DNA from: Undaria pinnatifida
Taxonomy: Eukaryota > Sar > Phaeophyceae > Laminariales > Alariaceae
NCBI GenBank assembly: GCA_012845835.1
Contig: JABAKD010000011.1
Span: 5,604,036-5,668,035, forward strand
Direction of reading: 5' to 3'
Length of the DNA: 64,000 nucleotides
How positions within the stretch are numbered: position 1 is the first letter of the stretch; the number at the start of each line of letters is the position of its first letter. The position numbers and the translations under genes were made by a program. The notes below the pieces were generated by a model. It made no database searches. It was not told where the DNA came from and worked only from the letters and a program-made list of their open reading frames with translations. Shown one piece after another: positions 13,288 to 24,000 of this stretch.

Positions 13288-13622
13288 AGCAAGCAGCAGA
13301 AGCTGCAGCACATTCCCAGTCCGCCAAGATGATTACACAAAAAAAAGGCAGCCTGAGTCTCCCGAGCTTTTTCCCATCGCGCGCGCTCCTTGATTGACGA
13401 TTCCACCCTCTCCGCGATCAAGAGGGAGTGACGCTCTGAAACGCACACTTATAGCAAGCAGCAGAAGCAGCAGCACATTCCCAGTCCACCAGGATGATCA
13501 CAGAAAAACAAAAAGGCAGCCTGAGTCTCCCGGGCTTTTTCCCATCGCGCGCGCTCCTTGATTGACAATCCCACCTTCTCCGCGAACAAGAGGGAGTTAC
13601 GCTCTGAAATTCACACTTAGAT
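13288..13622. repeat. Tandem duplication of about 167 bp
   Basis: Copies start near 13288 and 13455 with AGCAAGCAGCAGAAG and share CAGCCTGAGTCTCCC.GGCT, TTTTTCCCATCGCGCGCGCT and AAGAGGGAGT.ACGCTCTGAA. Confidence 0.8.
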
Positions 13623-14574
13623 ACCAGCATCTGTTTTGCCATGCAGTATGGACAATGGCAAAACATGCCAAGAGGGGTCTGGCAGCCAACTTGCTCTCAT
13701 CCCCCCCCTCATCCCCCCCGCCCGCTCCCACTCCCCTCCGCGCCATTTGCCAGGCGTACACTACTGTTACAGAGCGGTGAATGGGATGCCCGTTTTTTAC
13801 CGACGATAGTTACGCGTCGAGCAGGGGGGGAGTTGCAGCGCCGTGCTCTGCTTGCTCGCGCCCTGTTTGCCTGGCGCTAGTGTTCCCTCTCAAAATCGGG
13901 AAACCCCTCCTGCATCTCACAGAAGTGCGGCCAATACTGGTAGGCAACACATTCACCCTGTACAAGTACTGCCGTTGGCAAGCACACAAAGAAGGCCACG
14001 AAACAATGTACATACAACCCTCGGCGCGCGGAAAGGTGGGGCTTCGACCCCGGTGAGTCGCACGCGCTGAGTACCAAAACGTACGGAGAAAAATCGACGG
14101 CGATTTCGCTCGCAGACAATACTTGCAGGTTAAGGTCCATGAACATGTGCGGCCGTTGGCGCTGCCATTGTGCGCAGGCGGGTGAGTCCCCTACCTGCAT
14201 ACCGAAGTAAAATTGGGGCATAGTCCCTCGCCATACAATGAAAAACGGCGTTTTCTTGTGCCGCTGCCCGCAACCTCCGTGCGATGAAGGGGAGGGGGGG
14301 GGCGTGAAACCGAAACAAAATAACCTTAACCTATCATATCAGCACTACCGTCACCTGAACTATAGCACCCCCCCAGGAACCATCGGCGTGTGCTTCCCAT
14401 TGGCCTCGCAGTAGACCACCACCACATACCGTGAAGGGCATCCGTCCCATGCCCGCTGCCCTCGCAGTAAACCACCACCTATGGTCTTCACTGAGTGGAC
14501 ATCCCATGTCTATGTATCAGGATGTCTCCTGGTGATCACACACCACAACTAGGCGTGAAGGGCGTCCGTCCGCC
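13623..14574. other. Region downstream of MOCOS
   Basis: No supported gene. It should hold the MOCOS 3' UTR and polyadenylation site just below 14575. I could not identify a clear AATAAA on the minus strand close to the stop. Confidence 0.35.
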
Positions 14575-15064
14575 TCACGCTTCGCCGTCAACCTCCATGC
14601 CCTCCGACACCCACGACGCCCACCCCCCATTTCCATGAGGGCCATCCCCCGTCTCCTTCTCCGCCACCTCCACAACACCCCCCCCTCCTGCCTCAGCCGC
14701 TGCCCCTTTTTCATCCCCCTCCTCCTGACCATCGAAAACGCCTCGCCAATGAGATGGTAGAGAGTCCTTCTTACCAAAACATCCCTCCATCTCACTTCCT
14801 GTCCCGAGTTGCTTCCCACACGGACGTCTGCTTTCAGTTTCTCCTCCGATTCTGCAACCACCTTCCGGAACCGTCGCAAGTTCGTGCTCGCCCCCTTCTC
14901 CGTCCCCCGCTTGGGTGCCAGCGGGTGACGGTAGGGGCATTGGGTCCCAGGCCAAGAATTGGCCGAACAGAATGCTGGCCCTTTCTCTACGGTACCCCGC
15001 GAGAACCTTTAGGGCGATGCCCGAAGTGTCGCCTGTTTCCGGATCGATGTTAATCATAGAACAC
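14575..15064 (-). CDS. MOCOS: MOCOS exon 9: C-terminus
   Basis: Codons 1275-1437 and stop. [19 protein letters not shown] and [17 protein letters not shown] match the end of the MOSC domain. The last ~110 residues are Gly/Glu-rich and not conserved. A further intron before the true C-terminus cannot be excluded, because the usual final VG-D motif is not seen in this frame. Confidence 0.78.
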
Positions 15065-18000
15065 CTGCGATTGTCACGTGGCCAGAATGTCGGGGGGCAG
15101 CGGAGGGCGGAGGGCAGGCTTAGATCCATTCTGCTTTTGTTTGCTACAGTTTCTGCATTTTGATGAATATCGAGGACAAAACACACGGTACATGCCACCA
15201 TGTTTCCCCCTACTTACGCTTGTTTCGCCCGGGGGAAAAAAAAACAATTCCGCTACTTTTACACGTTGAGAACGCGCAACTACGCCAAACTAATTGCTAG
15301 GATAATGGATACAAGTCTAAGGGGGGGGGGAATAACGGAACCTTTGAGGGGGTGACGCGTGCTTTCACTGAACAGCACGTGTTAAAAAAAAACGTGGACG
15401 GGGTGGGGTGGGGTGGGGTCGGGTGAGGTGGAGCAGAGGGGAGAGCAGAGCAGGAAAGAAACGGTTGCAAACTCCAGCACACGGGACGTTGGTGGCCAAC
15501 AAGCCTGGGCATAGAGCTGTCGATAACGAAAAGCAGCAGTGTAACAAGATGCGCTCTCTAACATGTTGTTCGACGAGCCACGAGCCTCTCTCCCTGTTGC
15601 TGTCGTCCACTGGAAACGGTAGATCGTTTAACGCAAGTCGTAGTGCATCACAGCTCACCTCCCCCCCCCCCCGGCTGCCGCCAACGGAGGCTCTTCTTTC
15701 TTGTCAATACAGCACACACGCGGCCGTAAACAACGTCCGGTCCCAGCGCTACGTTGTCCACAACGTAACCACATTCACACACCACAAAAACAACACAAAA
15801 AGACACACACAAAAGCACACCACAAAAAATCACCTGCTGCACGGCCCGGTCACCCGAAACCTCAAAACCCCGCCGATATTGACCCGTCGCCAGCTGTCCT
15901 CCTCGTGCGCCCGAACGCCATTGACGACAAAGTTGGGCCGGAAGTGGCCGGTGGTAACCTGCACATAACGGGGCGGGGGCACAGGCGGCAGCGGCGGTAG
16001 CGGCAGCGGCGATGTTTGCGTTGGTGTTGGCGGCGGTGGTGGTGGTGGTGGTGGTGGTGGTGGTGGTGGTGGCGGCGGCGGTGGCGGCAGTGGTGGCGGC
16101 GGCGGCAGAAGCGTGAAGGGGAGTAAGGTCAGCGTGATAGTAAGTACATTCGGGCGGTACATGTGCAGCAGGCGTGGACGGCGGTGACTGCACCTATAGA
16201 TCGCGCGATCTACCGCGGTGGAAAGGTGACGGGATGAAAGGCTAGGTACGATGGGAACCAAAACAAGCGCCTAGAGTGAAAAAATTCTATTGAGGGGCGT
16301 ATCAGTATAAGGGGTAGCGAAGATGGCGGTAGTGGTGGTGGTGATTGTGGTGGTTGTGGTCGTGGTGGTGGTGGTGGTGGTGGTGGTGGTGGAGGTGGTG
16401 GTAGTGGTACTGCTGGGGGTGGTGGTGGCGATAATGGAGGCGATGGTATTGGTGATAGTGGAGGTAGCAATGGCATTGGCGGAAAACATCCAAACCAACA
16501 CGAGGCATGTAGCGGGATGATCGTCGGCGTGCGGGCACTATTCTCACTTTAATATGTACTGCTACGACGCGCGAGAAATTGGCAAAATACGTCGTGTGGC
16601 CCCCAACCAAGCTCTTCCGACCGATCTGAACTCTTCAACTTGCGCCGAACCGAGGCGCTGCACCGAGGCGATTTTACGCGCAACCAACCGACTCATCCGC
16701 CTGTCCACCCTCCGTTCGCCCGTCGCGCCCCTTCGTTCTCACTGCCGCGACGGTGCACGTGCTCACCTGTTTGGGAGCGTTGCTCCTGAAGCTATCGTCG
16801 GTTTTAGTTCCAACAGCCGCACATCCGTCAGCCAAAGAACTCTCGCATATCATCTTGTTCACAATACCCACGCTCGCCCGCGATATCAGCAGATACTGGG
16901 CCTCGTTAGCGAATGCCCTGTTCGCGACATCTCTAGCCGCCGCTGCTGCCGCTGCCGTCGGCAGCGCTGGTAATGCTGGCAAGGCCTCTTCACTCTCACT
17001 CTTACTTCCCGAAGAAGGCAGTCGGAGCGCGGGCGGGGTGACGCCACCGCTGTTTCCGCCGCCGCCGGTGGGAGTGTCGAACGTGGCGGTGGCGGCGCGG
17101 ACCAGCGAGCACGGTATGCCGAGGAAACGGGTGAACCAGGATGAGGCCGACGCCGAGCAGGCCACGCCCGCCCGCCGGTTACCACACACACTAACGATCA
17201 TGGGACTGTCACCATCGTCACCGCCGCCACCGCCACCGCTGACCAGGCTCCCACCGGCACCGTTTTGAGACCATGAGGCGTCACCGCGTCCGTGGGAATC
17301 CCTCCGTTCCGCCGCCACCGAGTTGGTTTTTTCGGTCGTATCCCGTCTCGCGTCTGGCGTTCCCCAGTTCAGCGGCAGCACTAGATCTGGCATGGCCGGG
17401 GCCGAGACTGTGAGCGTGCGGGCACGGAGATCGACGAACGGGCGGATCTTGCACATGTCGGGGGCCTGCGGAGGCAGCGCCGCGAGACGACGCCGACGGG
17501 CGTTGAAACCGTCGAAAGGGCAGGGGCGAGAGAGAGCTGTCAGGAGACAGGTTTGAGCGCGGCAAAATACGCAATATCGCTCTTGTAAGAGGTTGAGTAA
17601 GAGCATCAGTAGCAGCAGCAATGGCAGCATTGACCGCATGCTTCCCTCCCACCACCACCCCCGTGGGTTCTGCTCTGCTGTGGTGAGAGAGGTGCTCACC
17701 TGCTTGAGGCGAAGGGCTCGGTTGTGGTGGTCCACCACCGCCCATTCCCGATCGTACGCCAGGCCCGACGCGCCTAACGGCCAACGAGCCTGTCCAAGGC
17801 ACTCCTCATCACCACCGCCACCACCACCGCCACCGCCGCCGCTTCCCCCTGCCGCCCATGTCACAAGACTAGCAATCAAGCCACCGCCCTTAGATATCCT
17901 CTGACGTGGCGGTGGTCGCGGCGGAGGTGGCGGTACCCCAGCTCGCTGTGGCGCGCATGACTTAATCGGGTAGACGTAGATCGCTTCGAGTACATGTTTG

Positions 18001-21000
18001 GAATGAGATCCGTCGGTGGTTTTCACCGCCGTGCTATCGGGGTCCGGAGGGGTGGTAAAGTCGGCGCCTGGTGGGCGCACGCGACCAAGACCTGTCTGCG
18101 GCATGACCATCACACGAAACGTGAAAACATGGGATGGATAAGGGGGGGGGGGGGAGTGGGATAAGCGGGGGGGGGGGGGGGCGGGGGGGGGGGCGTACCC
18201 GTTTGGTGCTTGCCTTAGTCATTTGACCATTGATCACGCATCCCTTTCGAGACGGAGCACCGTTCCTACTCCTGATAAGAGACACCTCCAACATTTGGGC
18301 GCTCATAAAGCTTCTTCCATACATTACATAGAAACTGTTTGCTTATCCTACCCCTGTCCTGTTTCGCCGTCTGCGGCCACCATCTATCTCCTAGAATAGC
18401 GATTGTTCTCTCGCTACTCTCTAAAAACCTCTCCATGTCACTTACGTTTAATATCCTCATCGTCTCCAACGCATCCCGTTCCTCCTTGTATATTTCATAG
18501 CTTCCTACTATGTGAGTCCTACTCTCTGTTGTTGTGCCACACGGGCATATACTGGTAGCCACGTCCTCCTCCTCCCGACTACTGGTACATCTCTTTCTTC
18601 TTTCTGGTAGGTCCAGGCCCCCTACACGAAATCGCAGTTTCAGCTTTTTCGCGTAGTCCATTGGACCGTGCAGATACTCTTTCATTCCAATATCTTCCCT
18701 CGACCCCCCGTTTATCTCTCAGTGCTTCTCCTATTTCACATTATCTCTTAGTGCTAGCCTTTCCCTTTCTTCCATTATTTATTTTGCTTCTGTCCTGTAC
18801 CCGCCAAACTTCTCTCGAGACAGCACCTCTTCTTGGTCTCCCCCTAAATCCTTCCATATTTTCTCGATTACGTTATCCCATCTTATTCCAGCTCGCCCTT
18901 TTGTACTTTTTTCCCATACAGCTCTATCAACTACAAGCGAGGGGGGGGAATAGTCGGGGAGGGGAGAGTACGAGGGGGGAGGGGGGGTGGAAGAGGGGGG
19001 GGCGGGTAAGGGGCAGGCACTCGCAGTTTCAATGCCGCCGTTTCCGCACCGTGAACCGCCTGTCCTCGACCGAAGCCGTGGGGCACGGGTGGCACCGTGG
19101 CGGGGAGAGGGGCATGACTCAACCACGCCAACAAACGATTCCCCACTCTCTCAATCCTCAGGCACCTCACAACGACGGCCACGGTACTCATCAATGTGCA
19201 CTGCTTTAGCAAACACTTCCCACGAATGTCAAACATCTCACCACGACGAAGTGCTTCCGCACGAAGCTCACAAACGCGTTGGCGTCCTCCCACGTCGACA
19301 TCCAACCCAGGGAGACTCGCACCAGCCCCGTGGGCCGACCATCGATCAAGTCGTGCTCGTCCCAGCAGACATGGCCTCTTGTCTCGCCAGACGAGGGAAA
19401 TGTTTGCATTGATTGGGGGGTGGAACGGAGGGGAGAGCAGGCAACATTGTTATTGGGGAGGGAGAGGAGGTGGCAGGCAGCAGTTGTACCGGGGGGGGTG
19501 TACTCAGTTTGTGCATGGCCGTGGTCGTATGACCATAGACCATCGCATCCCTACTATGCCGGGACGGAGCACGTCGGGTTGTCACCAACCAGGCAGACAT
19601 TGCTTGCACCAAGCGAGAAGCGTCGTGAGGAGTTCGGCGAGTCGCATGAAGGGTGAACCGCATCCTTCCAAAAACCGCTCGTGAGACGGACTTCGGCACC
19701 TTGTGCCTACTTTCTTGCTAATGGATGACAGCGCCAATGAGTTAGGGGGGGGGGGGGGGGCAGGAAAGACAGGCAGGCACGCAGGCAGGAAGGAAGGAAG
19801 GCAGGAAGGGAGGGAGAAAAGGGTGGTCCCCAAAGTCACCCCTCACCTCTCAAGCTGCTCCATGACGTCGTTGTCGCTCAGGCCAAGAGAGGCCTGGCAC
19901 GCCCCCGGATTACAAAAACACCCGGTCCTCAGCTGAATATTTTCAAGGCCAGCCAACTTCTCCACTTCCGCGTGCCCCGTGTGCCCCCCCCCCCCCGGCC
20001 TCAAGAAGCCCATCGTCACTACAGGCCCCTGCCCTCCCGCCGGCACCTCCTGCGCCCCTCCCTCCGCCGCGGCGAACTTGTCAAACCTCTCGTCCATCGC
20101 TGCTGCTGCTGCTGCTACCGGGGGTATCGGCTTTTCCCATTGGCCAAAGAATCTGAGGACCGGTTCCCCGGTTCCGTGACGCAGGGAAGACAGCTGTGCG
20201 TGCAAGTAGCGCGCCAGGGAGGAGGTGTGAGCGGCGATGGCTTGCATCCCGCCCACGGCTCTCAAAGTGCGAAAGCCAGCCTGATATATTCACGGGGGGG
20301 GTGGGGGTGGGGGGGGGGGTACTCAGTTTGTGCATGGCCGTAGTCGTATGGCCATGGCCCTCGCATGCCTGCTATGCCAGGACGGAGCACGTCGGGTTTT
20401 CGCCAACCAGGCAGACATTGCTTGCACCAAGCGCGAAGCGCGTGAGGTGTTCGGCGAGTCGCATGAAGGGTGAACTGCGTCCTTCCAAGAACCGCTCGTA
20501 AGACGGACTTCGGCACATTGCGCCTGCATTCTTGCTCATGGATGACAGCAACCAGTGAATTACTTTGTTTTCTGGTGTGGCCACTCCAGAGAAAGCAATG
20601 GGTGTTACTATGTAACTGCCTCGTGGGTGCCTTATCATGTTTACACTACGTGATGCGATCATTCTCCTTGTGCGGAGGAATGTTCTCCGCCCCGCATAAT
20701 ACGATCTCACTCGATAAGCATCATGGTGACCGCCATAAAAAAAAGGCACCCTGATTGTCTAGCTCACGCAGCGAATGGCATGTTTTACAGCGTCGTTGCC
20801 AACCAACGCCAACCCCAATATACATGAAAAATATTTTACAGCGTCGGTGCCAACCGAGGCCAACTATCATATATGGGAGGGGGGGGGGGTTCTAAGCCGT
20901 TTCTTGGTAATATCAGGTTGTCTCATGCTGTGAGGTGCTGGGCAGGGATGGAGCCAAGCAAGCCCGGGGCAACCACAAACTCACAAGCGGGAAAGAAAAC

Positions 21001-24000
21001 AGCTTGCTCCAGTATCTCCTTACGACAAAACAAAAAAAAACTCACCCGCAAGAGCAACACACCATCCAACGCAACACGTGCGCAAGCGCACCCAACGTAA
21101 CCTTCCGTAGCTTGATTGTGTGCATAATTCAAGCGTAAACGCATCTATTATGGTGATGCTGCTTCTTCCGCCGCCGCGTCCGCGCAGAAAGGCCGAGCGC
21201 TATCTTAACTCGCATAGCCTACAGTACCTCGAGGGCCAGCACCCCCAGAAAGTTTTCAGTCCCGTCCGTGAGTCGGCGTTCCGTTTCAGATCGAAGCTGT
21301 CGGAAGGGGCTGTCCGCAAGCGCGGCAGCCACGGTACCGCCGCCAAAGTAACCCTTGCGGAGAACGCGCGCGGCGCGCTCACGGACAATTAAGGCACCGA
21401 GGCCGGTAGGGTAGCTGCACGGCGGTACGTTAAGGTAGGTAAATCAGGGTGCGGTCGGAGAGGGGAGGGGAAGGGGGGAGAGCAGAGAGAAGTGGGGGGG
21501 AGGGGAGGGAAGGGAAGGGGAGTAGAGGGGAGGGGGAGGGCGGGAGGGCGAAGGAAGGGGAGGGAAGGGGATTTTAAGGTAGGCTAGGGGAGGTTAGGCT
21601 AGGGTAGAGTAGGTCTGGTCAGGGTGGAGTAGGGAAGGGGAGGGGAGGGAAGGGGAGGTTAGGGAGGTTAGAGAGGTTAGGGTAGGGTAGGGTAGGGTAG
21701 GGTAGGGTAGGGTAGGGTAGGGTAGGGTAGGGTAGGGTAGGGTAGGGTAGGGTAGGGTAGGGTAGGGTAGGGTAGGGTAGGGTAGGGTAGGGTAGGGTAG
21801 GGTAGGGTAGGGTAGGATAGGGTAGGGTAGGATAGGGTAGGGTAGGGTAGGGTAGGGTAGGGTAGGGTAGGGTAGGGTAGGGTAGGGTAGGGTAGGGTAG
21901 GGTAGGGTAGGGTAGGGTAGGGTAGGGTATGGTCGGGTCGGGTAGGGTGGGGTCGGGTAGGGTAAAGTAGCGTAGGGTAGAGTAGGTTAGGGTAGGGTAG
22001 GGTAGGGTAGGGTAGGGCAGGGTAAGGTCGGCTAGGGTACCGTAGGTGAGGGGAAGGGATGGGAGGGGAATGTAGGGTAGGGTAGGGTAGGGCAGGGGAA
22101 GGTAGGGTAGGGTAGGGTAGGGTAGGGTAGGGTAGGGTAGGGTAGGGTACCGTAGGTGAGGGTAGGGTAGGGTAGGGTAGGGCAGGGTAGGGCAGGGTAG
22201 GGTAGGGCAGGGTAGGGTAGGGTAGGGTAGGGTAGGGCAGGGTTAGGTAGGGTAGGGTTAGGTTGAGTAGGGTAGGGTTGCGAAGGGTAGGGTGGGGAAG
22301 GGCAGGAGCAGGGGCATAGTGCAACGGGACGATGTTGTTTTCTTGCGAATGCCTCTTCTCGTTTTTGCTAAAAAGAAAGTTGAAAAATCCTTGTCTGGAC
22401 GCAAACACACGCGGCGTTAATGAATTGTGCTTGGTGGGGATGCGCGCTCGCACGAACAGCGACGCGGTTGAAACGCGGGACACGAGCAAGGATCAGTGTG
22501 ACCATCCCGTGCTTATTCCGACGCCGAGTCTTTCCGGCGGCTTATGCCGCAGCCGAACATTTGCGGCGGCGTGTGATGCTGATGCGAAGAAGAACGCCGA
22601 CATCGCTTGGCGGGTGGAAGAACACCACTTGCCCCCGCACGGTCAAGCACGTTGTGACACAGAGGCCACAGCGAGAAGCGCATGGATCGCTCGGGCAAGA
22701 CATACCGTGTAGCAAATCGTGCCCAGAAGACTCCGAACAAAACTGCATGCTTCCAACACCCGCCCCCGCAACAGCCCCGTCCGCCCCCTCGCGCGCTCCC
22801 TGGAGATTCCCCCCGCTGCAACATCCTTGCCTCGTATATAACAACTGTCACTCCTGAAATGTGATTCTGCTCTCATCTAAGCATCTTGTGGAACGAGAGA
22901 GTAACTCGGTCCGCCTCCAGTGACATGTCGCCAACACCCTCACCCCCCACACGGCCACCCCCCTTGCCCCTCCCGCCCCCCCTGTGAGTGCACATGTAGT
23001 CCGTGCAGTTTTTTTTCGAACATACTTTGCATACATGATCGTAGTTTCGAAAACACCTCTAAAACGCTCGCTCTTGCGCGCACGTGTTCGGCGCTCATTT
23101 TTTGTTTGCGTTTTCTTTTAGCATGCTTCTGAAAGGTCATTAACTACATTTCAATGGGATGGAAGGTGGAAAAGTCGTAAGCTCGTTTGGACCACGGATT
23201 TCGACAGCCCTTGGGATTCTACACGTGATACGATCTTTAGAATTAGCAGAAAAAAAAAACGAAGAAACAGGCAGAAAATTGAACACGGGGCGTCATGGAA
23301 ATTTCACATGGAAATGTTTCCGCCCAAGATGTGCGAAAATAAAAAGGTCTCCACATGATATTTTGGTCTGTTCGCAGGTGGTTTACGTAATAATTAGTTA
23401 CTTTGTAAACGATATTCACGAAATTTTCGTGGTTTGGTTCAAAATAATTGATTCGGGTCGATTTGGTTCTGACAAGCTGTAACTTTTCTTGGTTACAGAG
23501 TTGGCCAAAAAACACCGCCAAAGCACTATTCGCTATCTCAGCCCTGAGCACGACTACGGTCGTCCTGTTTTACCATTCGTCGTTTTTCGAAAGTTTTTTG
23601 CCGAAAATAGATTGGACAAACAATTTTGTACAAACAATACCCGCCGCCCCCCCGTAACAAGCCTGCCTCAAAGGTAAGAAGGAATAAAAAAGAAACGCTA
23701 TGAACGACGACAGGTTCGGGTATCTCTATTCGGAGTAGGGACGGTGCTCCGTCTCGAAAAGAATGCGTGGTCAACGGTCAAATGACAACTCGTAAGGCCA
23801 AGCAGTAAAGAACCCCCCCCCCTGTCATATCCTGGTAATATCTGCCACCACTTGCTTAAATGTCTGCTCGCTCACCCAAAGATCTTGTAGAACGAAAGAG
23901 TCACGTAGTCCGCCTCCACCGCGGACAGGTCAAGCGGCGCCGTGCCCACAAATTTCGCCGCGTCCAGCATCACCCACCACCTTTTCCTAGGCCTCCTGCC

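Noticed and set aside
15648..16261. Poly-Thr and poly-Pro ORFs on the minus strand
   Set aside because: They run through a GGT microsatellite in intron 7; only the final 41 codons (exon 8) are conserved.
16674..18113. Single 479-codon ORF as one MOCOS exon
   Set aside because: It contains an in-frame intron: removing 17466-17699 restores the conserved [13 protein letters not shown] join, and the retained part is Leu-rich and unconserved.
21677..22489. 270-codon minus-strand ORF of Leu-Pro-Tyr-Thr repeats
   Set aside because: It is the translation of the GGGTA satellite; a five-base unit read in threes gives a repeating pattern with no stop.
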